Positions 9,018 through 18,926 of a stretch of 64,000 nucleotides of DNA are shown here, piece by piece (position 1 is the stretch's first letter; every line of letters starts with the position of its first letter). A program made the position numbers and the translations under genes. The notes beneath the pieces were generated by a model. That model saw nothing but the letters and a program-made list of their open reading frames with translations, searched no databases and was not told the DNA's origin. Origin of the DNA: Sulfitobacter noctilucicola (GTDB lineage: Bacteria > Pseudomonadota > Alphaproteobacteria > Rhodobacterales > Rhodobacteraceae); contig NZ_JASD01000008.1 in the NCBI RefSeq assembly GCF_000622385.1, positions 868,001 through 932,000 of the forward strand, read 5' to 3'.

Positions 9018-10019
9018 TTAACCTCCGGCGACTTTCAGGTCTTGAAGCAGATTATTCAACACAAGAAAGCTTCCCGCGGCGTCACAATCAGGCACTGGCA
9101 GCGTCAGGTTCTGGGTCTTGATAGAACCATCGGCCTGCATCTCAAGCGATTGCGCTTCAATCTCAAGACCGCAATTCGCCTGAGTGACTTCGGTCTCAAC
9201 GCTAAGCGCAATGTTACCTGAACGGGCATTGTATGCCTTGGGGAAGCTATAGACTTCGGCGATCAACGGCTCGGCGGCTGACATATCGCCATGGCGCGTC
9301 AACACGCCCCCGCTGCCGGCAACTGCGGCCGCAACGTCACCCGGCGCATTTGTCCAAAGATGTCCCTCTGACCCGTAGTCTGCACCAAATTCGCGGGCGT
9401 GGATTTGAAAACCTGTGTTGCCTTTCCACTGCAAAACAGCGCGGTCAAAATCCGCCAGCTCTTCTACTACGGTCTGCGCAACTGCGCCTTCACCGTTTGA
9501 GAATGCGAGTATGAACACAGCTTCTTTCGCCAGCGCAGGAACACGCAGGGAAACACTGCCCTCGGCAGAAGTTGTCTCGGTGAAGATCATTCCGTTGTGG
9601 TGAACTGTGACCCGCTCATTCGGCAAGCATGACGCCTCAAGCTCCAGATTGACCATGGCAGCTGCGACCGGACGCGCTGTCGCAACTATTTCACAGGCAG
9701 GTGTGACCGCTTGCGACTGCTCGACGACCTCAGGCACTGTTGGCTCTTCCAGCACGCTGGTGGGCGCAAGCACTTTGGTGACTTCAGTATCAGGTGATGG
9801 CAGATCAATGCCGCCTTCAAACTCGGCTGAGGTGAGTGTGATCTCTTCAAGGTCCAGCATCGCATTGCCTGCTGTCGCGCCTTGCAGGACCGGCGCATCC
9901 GCCGCCGCCTGCTGGTCGTAACCGTCGCCACCACTGTCCGCGCTTTGCATAATAAAGCCGATACCAATGGCACAGGCTAAAGCGCCAACTGCGGTTGCGA
10001 TCTCTTTCTTGCCAAGCAT
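9018..10019 (-). CDS. signal-anchored extracytoplasmic protein of unknown function, secA-linked
   Basis: 333 residues. A single N-terminal hydrophobic segment (AVGALACAIGIGFIMQ) without a clear cleavage site suggests a membrane anchor. It is followed by an acidic, Pro/Thr-rich linker (residues about 40-105), then a beta-rich region (MVNLELEASCLPNERVTVHH) resembling an Ig-like fold. Three cysteines occur outside the anchor. Similar genes next to secA in related bacteria are sometimes labelled translocase, but nothing in the protein supports translocase activity. The start ATG has AAGGGA upstream. It follows secA after about 100 bases containing a stem-loop and precedes the PstS-OmpA fusion by 18 bases. 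Confidence 0.6.
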   Translation of the reverse strand: MLGKKEIATAVGALACAIGIGFIMQSADSGGDGYDQQAAADAPVLQGATAGNAMLDLEEITLTSAEFEGGIDLPSPDTEVTKVLAPTSVLEEPTVPEVVEQSQAVTPACEIVATARPVAAAMVNLELEASCLPNERVTVHHNGMIFTETTSAEGSVSLRVPALAKEAVFILAFSNGEGAVAQTVVEELADFDRAVLQWKGNTGFQIHAREFGADYGSEGHLWTNAPGDVAAAVAGSGGVLTRHGDMSAAEPLIAEVYSFPKAYNARSGNIALSVETEVTQANCGLEIEAQSLEMQADGSIKTQNLTLPVPDCDAAGSFLVLNNLLQDLKVAGG

Positions 10020-10066
10020 GGTCTGGTCCCTTCACCGGAATCGTTCCATGCTTTTATCTATGATGA

Positions 10067-10092
10067 TCAGGGCGGCGTTATGACCGCCCTGA
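10067..10092. terminator. stem-loop after secA
   Basis: TCAGGGCGG (10067-10075) and CCGCCCTGA (10084-10092) form a perfect 9-bp stem with an 8-base loop, 31 bases beyond the secA stop. No T-run follows on the minus strand, so it may be a partial terminator or an mRNA-protecting hairpin rather than a complete stop. Confidence 0.45.
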
Positions 10093-10122
10093 GCGCTTTG
10101 TTTGTCAAAAAAGAGGCAACGA

Positions 10123-12825
10123 TTAGTTAACGCGGCCGTGACAGTGTTTGAACTTCTTGCCTGACCCACAGGGACACATGTCATTGCGCCCCGGGGTGCC
10201 CCACGTGGTAGGATCATCTTCGACAAAGCCGTTTTCGATGGCAGCGGCGGTGGGTTCTGGCAGTGGTTCTTCGGCAGTCGCTGCCGCTTTCGCAGCTTCC
10301 TGCTGGGCGCGCAGCTCTTCGATCATCGCCGCGCGTTCTTCTTCAGACATCGGCTGAATCTGACCAAGCTTCTGCGTCACTTCCTGACGCAGACTATCAA
10401 GCAATCCTTCAAACAGTTGGAAGGCTTCGTTCTTGTATTCGTTCAACGGATCACGCTGCGCATAGCCACGGAACCCGACAACCGAACGCAGATGCTCAAG
10501 CGTCATCAGGTGCTCCTGCCACTTGGTATCAATGGCATTCAGCAAAAGCTGCTTTTCGATGTTGCGCATGTTCTCTGCGCCAAAGACGTCGGCCTTGTCA
10601 GCCATCATCTTGTCGGTCGCTTCAATCATCCGCTCACGGATCACTTCGTCATCTACGCCTTCCTCTTCACACCACTCGACGATTGGCAGATTGATGTTCA
10701 ACTGCTCCATCGTGGCCTCGTGAAATCCCTTGCTGTCCCATTGGTCAGCGTAGGTTTTCGGCGGCATGTAAACGTCGATCAGATCATCAATCACCTGATG
10801 GCGCATGTCAGTCGTGATCTCAGACAGGTCGTCGGATTCCATGATGTCGCGCCGCTGGCCAAAGATGACCTTACGCTGCTCGTTCATGACATCGTCAAAT
10901 TTCAGCAGTTGCTTGCGGATATCAAAGTTGCGGCCCTCGACCTTTGCCTGCGCCCGCTCAAGCGATTTGTTGACCCACGGGTGCACAATCGCTTCGCCTT
11001 CTTTCAGGCCCAAGGTCGTCAGCACTTTTTCCAACCGCTCGGACCCGAAAATACGCATCAGGTCATCTTCGAGCGACAGGAAGAAGGAAGTCCGACCCGG
11101 GTCACCCTGACGGCCTGAACGGCCACGCAGCTGGTTGTCGATCCGGCGGGATTCATGCCGCTCCGACGCCAGAACATACAGGCCACCGGCCTCCAGTACC
11201 TTTTTCTTTTCCTCAGCGTGTTCCGCTTCGATCCGCGCCCGTACTTCATTCGGGTCAGCTTCGGGATCTGCTGTGATTGCTTCGAGCACTTTCAAATCGA
11301 CGTTGCCGCCCAGCTGAATGTCGGTACCACGACCGGCCATGTTCGTCGCAATCGTAACGGCACCCAGCTTACCTGCATCCGCAATAATCTGCGCTTCCTG
11401 TTCGTGCTGGCGCGCGTTCAGAACGTTGTGCGGGATGCCTTCGGCAGTCAGCATCTGGCTTAGCTGTTCGGACTTTTCAATCGACGTGGTCCCGACAAGG
11501 CAAGGTTGGCCTTTGGCATTCGCCTCTTTGACCTTATCGATCATCGCTTTGTATTTCTCGCCTACGGTCCGGTAGACGGCGTCATCCTCATCAACACGGG
11601 CGATGGGCAGGTTCGTCGGCACTTCGACAACACCCAGACCATAGATTTCCTGAAACTCTTCCGCTTCGGTCAGGGCAGTACCGGTCATACCGGCCAGCTT
11701 GTCATACAGGCGGAAATAGTTCTGGAACGTGACAGAGGCCAACGTGACATTCTCAGCCATGATCGAGGTGCCTTCCTTGGCCTCAATCGCCTGATGCAAC
11801 CCGTCAGACAGGCGGCGGCCCTGCATCATCCGGCCCGTGAATTCGTCGATCAGCATGATTTCGCCGTCACGAACGATGTAATCTTTGTCCTTCAGGAAAA
11901 GCTTATGTGCGCGCAGACCCTGATTGACGTGGTGCACGATGGTTGTGCTTTCGGGGTCATACAGGGACTGACCTTCTTCCATCAGGCCTTCGGCGCGCAA
12001 AAGCTCTTCAAGGAACTCGTTACCGTCGTCGGTAAAGGTCACATTGCGCGTTTTTTCGTCCAGCTCATAGTGCTCAGGTTTAAGGGACGGGATCAGCTTG
12101 TTGATCGTAACATACATCTCGGAACGGTCCTGCGCAGGACCGGAAATGATAAGCGGCGTACGCGCTTCGTCGATCAAAATGCTGTCCACTTCGTCGACGA
12201 TCGCAAAGAAGTGATGCTTTTGCAGAATCTCGTCGAGGTTTGATTTCATGTTATCGCGCAGATAATCGAAACCAAGCTCGTTGTTGGTCGCGTAAGTGAT
12301 ATCGCATCCGTAGGCGGCACGCTTTGCTTCGGTGTTCATACCCGAAATGGCGGCACCTGTGGTCAATCCCAACGCCGCGAAAACCTTGCCCATCCAGTCG
12401 GCATCACGCTGCACGAGGTATTCGTTCACGGTGACAACATGCACGCCCTTACCCGGCAGCGCGTTAAGGTAGGCAGCAATCGCCGCGGTGAGTGTCTTAC
12501 CCTCACCGGTCTTTTGCTCAGAGATATTGCCCTGATGCAAGAAAATGGCGGCCATGACTTGCGTATCAAAGGCACGCAGACCCAATGTGCGACGGGCAGC
12601 TTCGCGGCAGTTGGCAAAGGCTTCGGGCAGCAAGTCATCAAGACTTTCACCCGCCATAGCACGTTTCGCCAGCTCTTCCGTCTTATCCTTCAGCCCGTCA
12701 TCGCTCAGCTTCTCGAATTCGGGCTCTAGCGCGTTGACCTTTTCAACCAGCGGACGCGTCGCTTTGATTTTGCGGTCGTTTGGCGTGCCAAAGACCTTTT
12801 TGGCGATTGTTCCGATACCCAGCAT
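10123..12825 (-). CDS. secA: preprotein translocase ATPase SecA
   Basis: 900 residues, the usual SecA length. It begins [19 protein letters not shown]. The nucleotide-binding motifs are clear: EQKTGEGKT (Walker A), [11 protein letters not shown] (DEAD box) and [10 protein letters not shown]. The protein ends in the zinc-binding SecB/ribosome-interacting tail [14 protein letters not shown]. SecA drives unfolded preproteins through SecYEG at the inner membrane. The start at 12825 has GGAGAGC in front; a longer in-frame reading to 12951 lacks homology to SecA. The gene is divergent from a parvulin gene with a 175-base region between them. Two envelope genes follow it on the same strand. Confidence 0.98.
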   Translation of the reverse strand: MLGIGTIAKKVFGTPNDRKIKATRPLVEKVNALEPEFEKLSDDGLKDKTEELAKRAMAGESLDDLLPEAFANCREAARRTLGLRAFDTQVMAAIFLHQGNISEQKTGEGKTLTAAIAAYLNALPGKGVHVVTVNEYLVQRDADWMGKVFAALGLTTGAAISGMNTEAKRAAYGCDITYATNNELGFDYLRDNMKSNLDEILQKHHFFAIVDEVDSILIDEARTPLIISGPAQDRSEMYVTINKLIPSLKPEHYELDEKTRNVTFTDDGNEFLEELLRAEGLMEEGQSLYDPESTTIVHHVNQGLRAHKLFLKDKDYIVRDGEIMLIDEFTGRMMQGRRLSDGLHQAIEAKEGTSIMAENVTLASVTFQNYFRLYDKLAGMTGTALTEAEEFQEIYGLGVVEVPTNLPIARVDEDDAVYRTVGEKYKAMIDKVKEANAKGQPCLVGTTSIEKSEQLSQMLTAEGIPHNVLNARQHEQEAQIIADAGKLGAVTIATNMAGRGTDIQLGGNVDLKVLEAITADPEADPNEVRARIEAEHAEEKKKVLEAGGLYVLASERHESRRIDNQLRGRSGRQGDPGRTSFFLSLEDDLMRIFGSERLEKVLTTLGLKEGEAIVHPWVNKSLERAQAKVEGRNFDIRKQLLKFDDVMNEQRKVIFGQRRDIMESDDLSEITTDMRHQVIDDLIDVYMPPKTYADQWDSKGFHEATMEQLNINLPIVEWCEEEGVDDEVIRERMIEATDKMMADKADVFGAENMRNIEKQLLLNAIDTKWQEHLMTLEHLRSVVGFRGYAQRDPLNEYKNEAFQLFEGLLDSLRQEVTQKLGQIQPMSEEERAAMIEELRAQQEAAKAAATAEEPLPEPTAAAIENGFVEDDPTTWGTPGRNDMCPCGSGKKFKHCHGRVN

Positions 12826-13000
12826 GTGCTCTCCAGACGGCGAATTAATTGTGCGCAGCGATGTGCTTGCCCAAGCCCTTGTCAGCCCATAGATAGATGG
12901 GGAACGTGGCCTGCGTGTGCGCCCTTTAGGGCGATGTAAGGGCCGCACCAAAGGCTGTCAATGTAGCAGCCCCTCACAGAGCTTAACGATAGGACGATCC

Positions 13001-13849
13001 ATGCAAAAACCCCTCACATATCTGGCGTCTGTGGCGCTTGCTGTTTCCCTCGCTTTGCCTGTGGCCGCGCAGGATGAACCAAGCCTAGATACAGTCGTCG
13101 CGACAGTGAATGGCACAGACATCACACTGGGACATATGATCATTGCCCGCACCACGCTGCCAGAGCAGTATCAGCAGCTGCCAGACGAGGTGTTGTTCAC
13201 GGGCATTCTCGACCAGTTGGTCCAGCAGTCCGCGCTTGCCGACACGTTTGAGGGCGATCTGCCCAACCGTGTGAAGCTTTCTTTGGAGAACGAGACGCGA
13301 TCTCTTACCGCCGGCGAGGTTATCGAGACCGTCATGGCAGAGCCGTTGGAGGAGGACGCAATCCTTGCGGCTTATAACGAACAGTACACCGATGCAGAGA
13401 TGGGCGAGGAATATAACGCGTCTCACATTTTGGTAGAAACTGAACAAGAGGCGCAATCCATTAAGGAAGCCTTGGACGACGGGGCCGATTTTGCAGAATT
13501 GGCGCGCGAGAAGTCTACCGGCCCATCAGGTCCCGGTGGCGGCTCCCTCGGTTGGTTCGGCAAAGGGATGATGGTACCGACTTTCGAAGCGGCAGTTGTG
13601 GATATGAAAGCCGGCGCTGTCTCTGATCCGGTAGAGACACAGTTCGGCTGGCACGTGATCAAGCTGAACGAGACCCGCACAAGCGAAGCGCCTGCGCTGG
13701 AAGACGTACGCGAGGAGCTTGAGCTTCAACTGCGCCAGACCCTTGTGCAAAGCCGCATCGAAGAGATCACTTCGGCAGCGGAAGTTGATCGCAGCGCATC
13801 AGAAGGGCTTGATCCTGCGCTGTTGAAAAACATCGAATGGCTGGAATAA
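13001..13849 (+). CDS. periplasmic parvulin-type peptidyl-prolyl isomerase
   Basis: 282 residues with a signal peptide ending LPVAAQ (about residue 22). An N-terminal SurA/PrsA-like helical part follows, then a parvulin domain from about residue 145 with YNASHILVETEQEAQ, STGPSGPGGGSLGWFGKG and the end motif QFGWHVIKL. These are the hallmark His and Gly-rich segments of parvulins, which isomerise prolyl bonds of exported proteins in the periplasm. The ATG at 13001 with AGGACG upstream is preferred over the ORF start at 12917, because the signal peptide begins there. It is divergent from secA, so export and folding are adjacent. argJ follows four bases after its stop. Confidence 0.88.
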   Translation: MQKPLTYLASVALAVSLALPVAAQDEPSLDTVVATVNGTDITLGHMIIARTTLPEQYQQLPDEVLFTGILDQLVQQSALADTFEGDLPNRVKLSLENETRSLTAGEVIETVMAEPLEEDAILAAYNEQYTDAEMGEEYNASHILVETEQEAQSIKEALDDGADFAELAREKSTGPSGPGGGSLGWFGKGMMVPTFEAAVVDMKAGAVSDPVETQFGWHVIKLNETRTSEAPALEDVREELELQLRQTLVQSRIEEITSAAEVDRSASEGLDPALLKNIEWLE

Positions 13850-13853
13850 GACC

Positions 13854-15080
13854 TTGGGCCAGATCACCAAAGTTTCTCCGCTGGCACCTGCGACCTTCCC
13901 TGACCTGCCAATCATCAAGGGTGTCCGGTTTGGCACGGCTGCGGCTGGCGTCAAATATCAAGGCCGCACAGATGTGATGATGGCAATCTTGGATCCCGGC
14001 ACCGCCATCGCCGGGGTCTTTACCCGCTCGCGCACACGCGCAGCGCCGGTGCTGGATTGTCAGGAGAAAATTGGAGGGGCCAATGATAAGGGTGCCGCGA
14101 TACTGGTGAATTCCGGTAATGCGAATGCCTTTACAGGTAGCAAAGGTGTCGAAGCGGTCACTGCGATAACGAAGGCGGTCGCAGAGACCTGCGATATTCC
14201 ACAATCACGGATATTTACATCTTCAACGGGTGTTATCGGTGAACCATTGCCGTTTGAACGGGTCACCGCCGTGATCGCGGATGTTTTTGGCAAGGTCGAT
14301 GAAGGTGGGATCGCGAGCGCGGCCAAGGCGATCATGACCACTGACACCTACGCCAAGGGGGCTTCGGCAACTGTAGAGGTGGATGGCAAAACAGTCTCGA
14401 TCGCGGGGATCGCAAAAGGGTCCGGGATGATCGCGCCAGATATGGCGACGATGCTGGTCTATATCTTTACCGACGCGGCGATTGACCAGAAAAGCCTGCA
14501 GTCGCTGGTTTCCGCTCAGGCCGACACCACGTTTAACTGCATCACTGTCGACAGCGACACCTCTACCTCGGACAGTTTAATTGTTGCCGCGACTGGTGCG
14601 TCCGGTGTGGACGTGACGGGCAACGCTGAATTCTCTGGCGCGCTAGAGCGTGTAATGCTTGATCTGGCCCATCAGGTTGTCCGCGATGGCGAAGGGGCCA
14701 CGAAATTCGTCGAAATCGCCATCACAGGTGCAGCTAGCGATAGCGATGCCAAGGTTCATGGAATGGCTATTGCGAATTCCCCGTTGATAAAGACCGCCAT
14801 TGCAGGCGAGGACCCGAACTGGGGTCGCGTTGTCATGGCCATCGGAAAGTCCGGTGCAGAAGCGGACCGTGACAAGCTGTCGATCAGTTTCGGTGATGTC
14901 GAAGTGGCCAAAGACGGCTGGCGCAGTCCGAACTATTCCGAAGAGGCCGCCGCTGCGCATATGAAAGGCGAAGATATCCGCATTTCAGTAGATTTGGGTA
15001 TTGGGACTGGCGCTGCAACCGTGTGGACCTGCGATTTGACCCACGGCTATATCGAGATCAACGCGGACTACCGGTCATGA
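13854..15080 (+). CDS. argJ: bifunctional glutamate N-acetyltransferase / amino-acid acetyltransferase ArgJ
   Basis: 408 residues. ArgJ recycles the acetyl group from N-acetylornithine to glutamate in arginine synthesis, and often also makes acetylglutamate from acetyl-CoA. The self-cleavage site is visible in MIAPDMATMLVYIF, between Ala198 and Thr199, the latter becoming the nucleophile. The conserved GEDPNWGRVVMAIGKSG and the ending GYIEINADYRS fit the family. The start is TTG at 13854, four bases after the parvulin stop. mutT overlaps its stop as ATGA. argG lies about 28 kb away, so the arginine genes are scattered. Confidence 0.95.
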   Translation: MGQITKVSPLAPATFPDLPIIKGVRFGTAAAGVKYQGRTDVMMAILDPGTAIAGVFTRSRTRAAPVLDCQEKIGGANDKGAAILVNSGNANAFTGSKGVEAVTAITKAVAETCDIPQSRIFTSSTGVIGEPLPFERVTAVIADVFGKVDEGGIASAAKAIMTTDTYAKGASATVEVDGKTVSIAGIAKGSGMIAPDMATMLVYIFTDAAIDQKSLQSLVSAQADTTFNCITVDSDTSTSDSLIVAATGASGVDVTGNAEFSGALERVMLDLAHQVVRDGEGATKFVEIAITGAASDSDAKVHGMAIANSPLIKTAIAGEDPNWGRVVMAIGKSGAEADRDKLSISFGDVEVAKDGWRSPNYSEEAAAAHMKGEDIRISVDLGIGTGAATVWTCDLTHGYIEINADYRS

Positions 15081-15475
15081 AAACGGTTCTGGTGTCCGCT
15101 GCGGCGCTTATTGATGTGGATGGACGGATACTTTTGGCCCAAAGACCCGAGGGGAAGTCCATGGCTGGTCTTTGGGAGTTTCCGGGTGGCAAAGTCGAAG
15201 TTGGTGAGACGCCCGAAGCCGCCCTTATCCGTGAACTGCACGAAGAGTTGGGGATTAACACCTGGCAATCCTGCCTTGCACCTCTGACGTTTGCCAGCCA
15301 CAGCTATGACGACTTTCATCTCCTGATGCCGCTGTTTGCCTGCCGGAAATGGGAGGGGACGCCCATGTCCCGCGAAAATCAGCAGCTCAAATGGGTATAT
15401 GCAAAAGACCTGCGCGATTACCCTATGCCAGCGGCTGACGTGCCTCTCGTCCCTATATTGCGCGACTGGCTCTGA
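15077..15475 (+). CDS. mutT: 8-oxo-dGTP diphosphatase MutT (Nudix)
   Basis: 132 residues, the size of E. coli MutT (129). The complete Nudix box runs from GGKVEVGE through REL to HEELGI (GX5EX7REUXEEXGU). MutT hydrolyses oxidised guanine nucleotides so that they are not built into DNA. The real start is the ATG at 15077, which overlaps the argJ stop as ATGA and gives MKTVLVSAAAL, typical of the family; the longer reading from 15023 lies inside argJ. argJ-mutT synteny is common in alphaproteobacteria. I did not see a clear terminator between it and the next small gene. Confidence 0.93.
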   Translation: MKTVLVSAAALIDVDGRILLAQRPEGKSMAGLWEFPGGKVEVGETPEAALIRELHEELGINTWQSCLAPLTFASHSYDDFHLLMPLFACRKWEGTPMSRENQQLKWVYAKDLRDYPMPAADVPLVPILRDWL

Positions 15476-15584
15476 CTTTTCATTCTGCCCGCTTGTCAGG
15501 CACCAATGCTAAATTTTCCGAACAATTCGCTGGCCCCCCATGTTTTTGTTTCCTAAGATGAATATACTTCTTGGGAGGAAGGCT

Positions 15585-15719
15585 ATGCTTCGTACTATTT
15601 CGATAGGATCGTGTGTATCCGTTCAGGGAATTTTTGTGAAAGATCTGGCAGATGGCCGGATCGCTGTAAAAGTTGATGATACTGTTTTCGCAGGACGGCC
15701 GGTTCTTAGACCGAACTGA
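15585..15719 (+). CDS. small protein of 44 residues, function unknown
   Basis: An ATG at 15585 is preceded by a very strong ribosome site (GGGAGGAAGG, 15574-15583). It opens a 44-codon frame MLRTISIGSCVSVQGIFVKD..., ending VLRPN with TGA at 15717-15719. A bidirectional terminator follows 38 bases later. The product has one cysteine and alternating hydrophobic residues suggesting a small beta structure; there is no signal peptide or membrane segment. The tight ribosome site, the terminator and the isolated position between mutT and convergent infB argue that it is a real gene. Function is unknown. Confidence 0.65.
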   Translation: MLRTISIGSCVSVQGIFVKDLADGRIAVKVDDTVFAGRPVLRPN

Positions 15720-15756
15720 GCACTCCAGAAATCAACTGAGTTCTGAACAACTCAAA

Positions 15757-15788
15757 AGAAAAGGGGCCGCATCCGCAGCCCCTTTTTC
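15757..15788. terminator. bidirectional rho-independent terminator (small gene / infB)
   Basis: GGGGC (15763-15767) pairs with GCCCC (15778-15782). The stem is flanked by an A-run (15759-15762) that can pair with the T-run 15783-15787, so the signal works on either strand. It lies between the 44-residue gene (+) and the end of infB (-, 15809). Confidence 0.8.
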
Positions 15789-15808
15789 AATTTCTCATAT
15801 GCCAAATC

Positions 15809-18274
15809 TTAGCTCAGCGTGCGTGTAACTTCTTCACGCTCGAAAATCTCGATGACATCATCTGGACGGATATCATCGTAATTTTCAAACGCCATACCGC
15901 ATTCTTGACCGGACTGTACTTCTGGCACTTCATCCTTGAAACGCTTCAATGTCTTCAGCGTGCCTTCGTGAATAACCACGTTGTCCCGCAGCAGGCGAAC
16001 GCCAGCCGAACGACGCGCAACGCCTTCGGTAACCAGACAACCGGCGACCTTGCCGACACCTGTAACCTTGAAGACCTCTTTGATGTTCGCATAACCAATA
16101 AAGTTCTCTTTGATCTCGTTGCTAAGCAGACCGGAAGCCGCTGCTTTCACATCATCAACCAAATCGTAGATGACCGAGTAATAACGAATCTCGACACCCT
16201 TCTGGTTCGCGGTGTTACGAGCAGATGCATTCGCACGCACGTTAAAGCCCATGATCGGCGCACCGGATGCTTCGGCAAGACCTACGTCGGTCTCGGTAAT
16301 CGCACCAACACCGGAGTGGAGGACGCGCACGCGGACCTCATCGTTGCCGATTTTCTCCATTGCCTGAACAATCGCTTCGGCAGAACCCTGCACGTCCGCT
16401 TTGACCAGAATAGGCAGCTCGGACACGTCCTCGTCTGCTTTGGCATTCGCCATCAGCTGCTCAAGCGTTGTTGCTGCACCCGCTGCGGCGCGTTTGTCTT
16501 TGGCCGCTTTCTCACGGTAATCCGCAATCTCGCGCGCTTGTGCTTCGGTGTCGGTCACGTTCAGTACATCGCCCGCTTCGGGTGTACCGTTCAGGCCCAG
16601 AACCTCAACAGGAACGGATGGGCCCGCTTCTTTCACACGGTTGCCCTGATCGTCGATCAACGCACGAACCTTACCGTACTGCTCACCCACAACAAAGATA
16701 TCACCCTGACGCAGAGTACCGTTCTGAACCAGAACCGTCGCAACAGGACCACGGCCCACGTCAAGCTGTGCTTCGATCACAGCGCCGACGGCGGCACGGT
16801 CAGGATTGGCTTTCAGCTCAAGCAACTCTGCCTGCAGGGCAATCGCCTCAAGCAGTTGGTCCAGACCTTGGCCGGTGGTCGCAGATACTTCGACGTCCTG
16901 CACTTCACCTGACATTTTCTCAACGATAACTTCGTGTTGCAGCAAGTCCGTACGCACCTTGTCGGCATTGGCCGCAGGTTTGTCGATCTTGTTGATCGCA
17001 ACAATCATCGGCACATTCGCCGCTTTGGCGTGCGCAATCGCTTCGATTGTCTGGGGCATCACGGCGTCATCCGCCGCAACAACCAAGACGACGATATCCG
17101 TGACCTGAGCACCGCGTGAACGCATCGACGTAAACGCCGCGTGGCCCGGTGTATCAAGAAACGAAAGCACTTGGCCGCCATCGGTTGTGACCTGATAGGC
17201 ACCGATGTGCTGCGTGATGCCGCCCGCTTCGCCCGCGACAACTTTCGCGTTGCGGATTGCGTCAAGCAAGGACGTTTTACCGTGGTCAACGTGGCCCATG
17301 ATCGTGATGACCGGTGGACGCGGCTTGAGATCTTTTGGATCGTCTTTGATCTCTTTGATCACATCTTCAACGTCGGCATCGGAAACGCGCACCACCTTGT
17401 GGCCGAATTCCTCGATGATCAGCTCGGCGGTGTCCGCATCAATCGTTTCGTTCTGCGTAACCATCATACCGTTGGTCATCAGAGCCTTGACCACCGCACC
17501 GGTTTTCTCAGCCATACGTGCAGCAAGTTCTGAAACAACGATCGCAGGGGGCAGGTTCACGTTGCGAATGATCTTTTCGCGCTCAACAGTGCCACCCATC
17601 GCCTTCTGACGCGCACGCTCCTGCTTGCGCTTCATCTGTGCCATGGACCGCTGGCGGCCACCTTCGCGGCCCGCAAGCGCCTGATTAACAGTCAGCTTAC
17701 CAGACCGACGGTCGTCGGTGCGGTTCTTTTTGTTTGTCTCTTCGCGATCACGCTCGGTTTTGCGCGCAGCAGGTGCTGGCGCGGCTTTGTTCGGCGTCGG
17801 ACGTGCTGCAACAGGCTCGGAAGGTGCTGCGGCGGCTTGTGCTGCGGCAACGGCTTCCTGCTTGGCGCGCTCTTCCTCTTCGGCTTTCGCCTTGAGGCTT
17901 TCCTCGCGCTCGCGGTCTTCTTGCTCTTTGGCTTCGATTTCGGCGCGGCGACGCTCGCGATCTTCTGCGCGGGCCTTTTCTTCGGCTGCACGTGCAGCTG
18001 CCTCTTCGACTTCGCGTGCTTTCGCGGCCTGAACCGCCTTCAGCCGGCGCTCCATCTCGGCATCAGTGATGCCTGCGGGACGCTTGGAAGGGTCACCAAC
18101 GGGTCCAGCGCCCGGCCCGGTTGGCTTTTGCCCACCCGGCTTCGGCACCACAACGCGCTTGCGCTTGGTTTCTACCACGACGTTTTTGGTGCGCCCGTGG
18201 CTAAAGCTCTGCTTTACGTTGCTGGGGCGCGAACCGCCCAGACCCAATGTTTTTCTGCCGTCACTATCGCTCAT
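15809..18274 (-). CDS. infB: translation initiation factor IF-2
   Basis: 821 residues. A long charged N-terminal region (residues about 60-200, rich in Glu/Arg/Ala, likely coiled coil) precedes the IF2 N-domain and the GTPase domain. The GTPase motifs are [16 protein letters not shown] and NKIDKP. IF-2 brings initiator tRNA to the 30S ribosome. The start [14 protein letters not shown] at 18274 follows ylxR by nine bases. It is the last gene of rimP-nusA-ylxR-infB. In many bacteria rbfA and truB come next, but here a convergent small gene and a terminator follow, so the operon is short. Confidence 0.98.
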   Translation of the reverse strand: MSDSDGRKTLGLGGSRPSNVKQSFSHGRTKNVVVETKRKRVVVPKPGGQKPTGPGAGPVGDPSKRPAGITDAEMERRLKAVQAAKAREVEEAAARAAEEKARAEDRERRRAEIEAKEQEDREREESLKAKAEEEERAKQEAVAAAQAAAAPSEPVAARPTPNKAAPAPAARKTERDREETNKKNRTDDRRSGKLTVNQALAGREGGRQRSMAQMKRKQERARQKAMGGTVEREKIIRNVNLPPAIVVSELAARMAEKTGAVVKALMTNGMMVTQNETIDADTAELIIEEFGHKVVRVSDADVEDVIKEIKDDPKDLKPRPPVITIMGHVDHGKTSLLDAIRNAKVVAGEAGGITQHIGAYQVTTDGGQVLSFLDTPGHAAFTSMRSRGAQVTDIVVLVVAADDAVMPQTIEAIAHAKAANVPMIVAINKIDKPAANADKVRTDLLQHEVIVEKMSGEVQDVEVSATTGQGLDQLLEAIALQAELLELKANPDRAAVGAVIEAQLDVGRGPVATVLVQNGTLRQGDIFVVGEQYGKVRALIDDQGNRVKEAGPSVPVEVLGLNGTPEAGDVLNVTDTEAQAREIADYREKAAKDKRAAAGAATTLEQLMANAKADEDVSELPILVKADVQGSAEAIVQAMEKIGNDEVRVRVLHSGVGAITETDVGLAEASGAPIMGFNVRANASARNTANQKGVEIRYYSVIYDLVDDVKAAASGLLSNEIKENFIGYANIKEVFKVTGVGKVAGCLVTEGVARRSAGVRLLRDNVVIHEGTLKTLKRFKDEVPEVQSGQECGMAFENYDDIRPDDVIEIFEREEVTRTLS

Positions 18275-18283
18275 TTAGCTCGT

Positions 18284-18904
18284 CTATCCTTTCGGCTGGC
18301 CGCTGCCAGCCTCGTTTTGTCGCACGCCTTTAAGTCGCTGGGCTTCCTCTACAACACGCAGAGTGAGTCCACCAGAGGCGAGCGCCCCATGTATCACAGT
18401 TTGGCGTCCGAATGCCAAACCCAATTCATCCGCCGTCAGTATGCCAATGTAATGGCCATAGTGCGGCGTGCTCAGTTTCGATTTCCCGCGGCCCGATCCA
18501 TCACTTGCCTGGATCAGCACTTCGGCTTCTTCATTCTGTAGCCAGCCTTTGACCTTTTCGTATCCCGCAACGGCCCGACCGCCCTTGCGTTGCAACGAAA
18601 TCAGATCGACCACACGACGCGCCAACTGCTTTTCAACTTCTTCGAGCAGGTCGTCGGCAACCGTAACCTGCTTTTTTGCTGCGCGGGTAAAGAGCTTTTT
18701 CTTTACCGCCAGCTCGATAGCTGAACGATCAGCTGCTACATATATACCACGTCCGGGCAGCTTTCCCAAAACGTCAGGATAGACCTGATCGTCCGGCCCT
18801 ACCACAAAACGGATCAACCCGAACTTAGGTTGCACCTCGCCTGTGGCAATACACTTGCGATCAGGACCGTTCTCGCGGTCTTTGGAGGCGCCACCGCGTC
18901 CCAT
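18284..18904 (-). CDS. YlxR/RnpM-family RNA-binding protein with L7Ae-like C-terminal domain
   Basis: 206 residues. Residues about 15-85 match the YlxR (DUF448) fold, with RKCIATGE and GRGIYVAADRSAIELAVKK, the conserved GRGxYxC-type loop. The second half (GYEKVKGWLQNEEAEVLIQAS, DELGLAFGRQTVIHGALASGG) resembles the L7Ae/L30e family that binds kink-turn RNA. YlxR in Bacillus has been linked to RNase P control (RnpM); whether that holds in this two-domain form is unknown. It lies between nusA and infB, as in most bacteria, with 22 and 9 bases to its neighbours, so it is very likely cotranscribed. Confidence 0.85.
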   Translation of the reverse strand: MGRGGASKDRENGPDRKCIATGEVQPKFGLIRFVVGPDDQVYPDVLGKLPGRGIYVAADRSAIELAVKKKLFTRAAKKQVTVADDLLEEVEKQLARRVVDLISLQRKGGRAVAGYEKVKGWLQNEEAEVLIQASDGSGRGKSKLSTPHYGHYIGILTADELGLAFGRQTVIHGALASGGLTLRVVEEAQRLKGVRQNEAGSGQPKG

Positions 18905-18926
18905 CAGGTAAGCCCGAGGCCTGAGA

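Noticed and set aside
15905..16912. 335-codon open frame antisense to infB
   Set aside because: It lies entirely inside the GTPase part of infB and encodes a Cys/Arg/Asn-rich product without known features.
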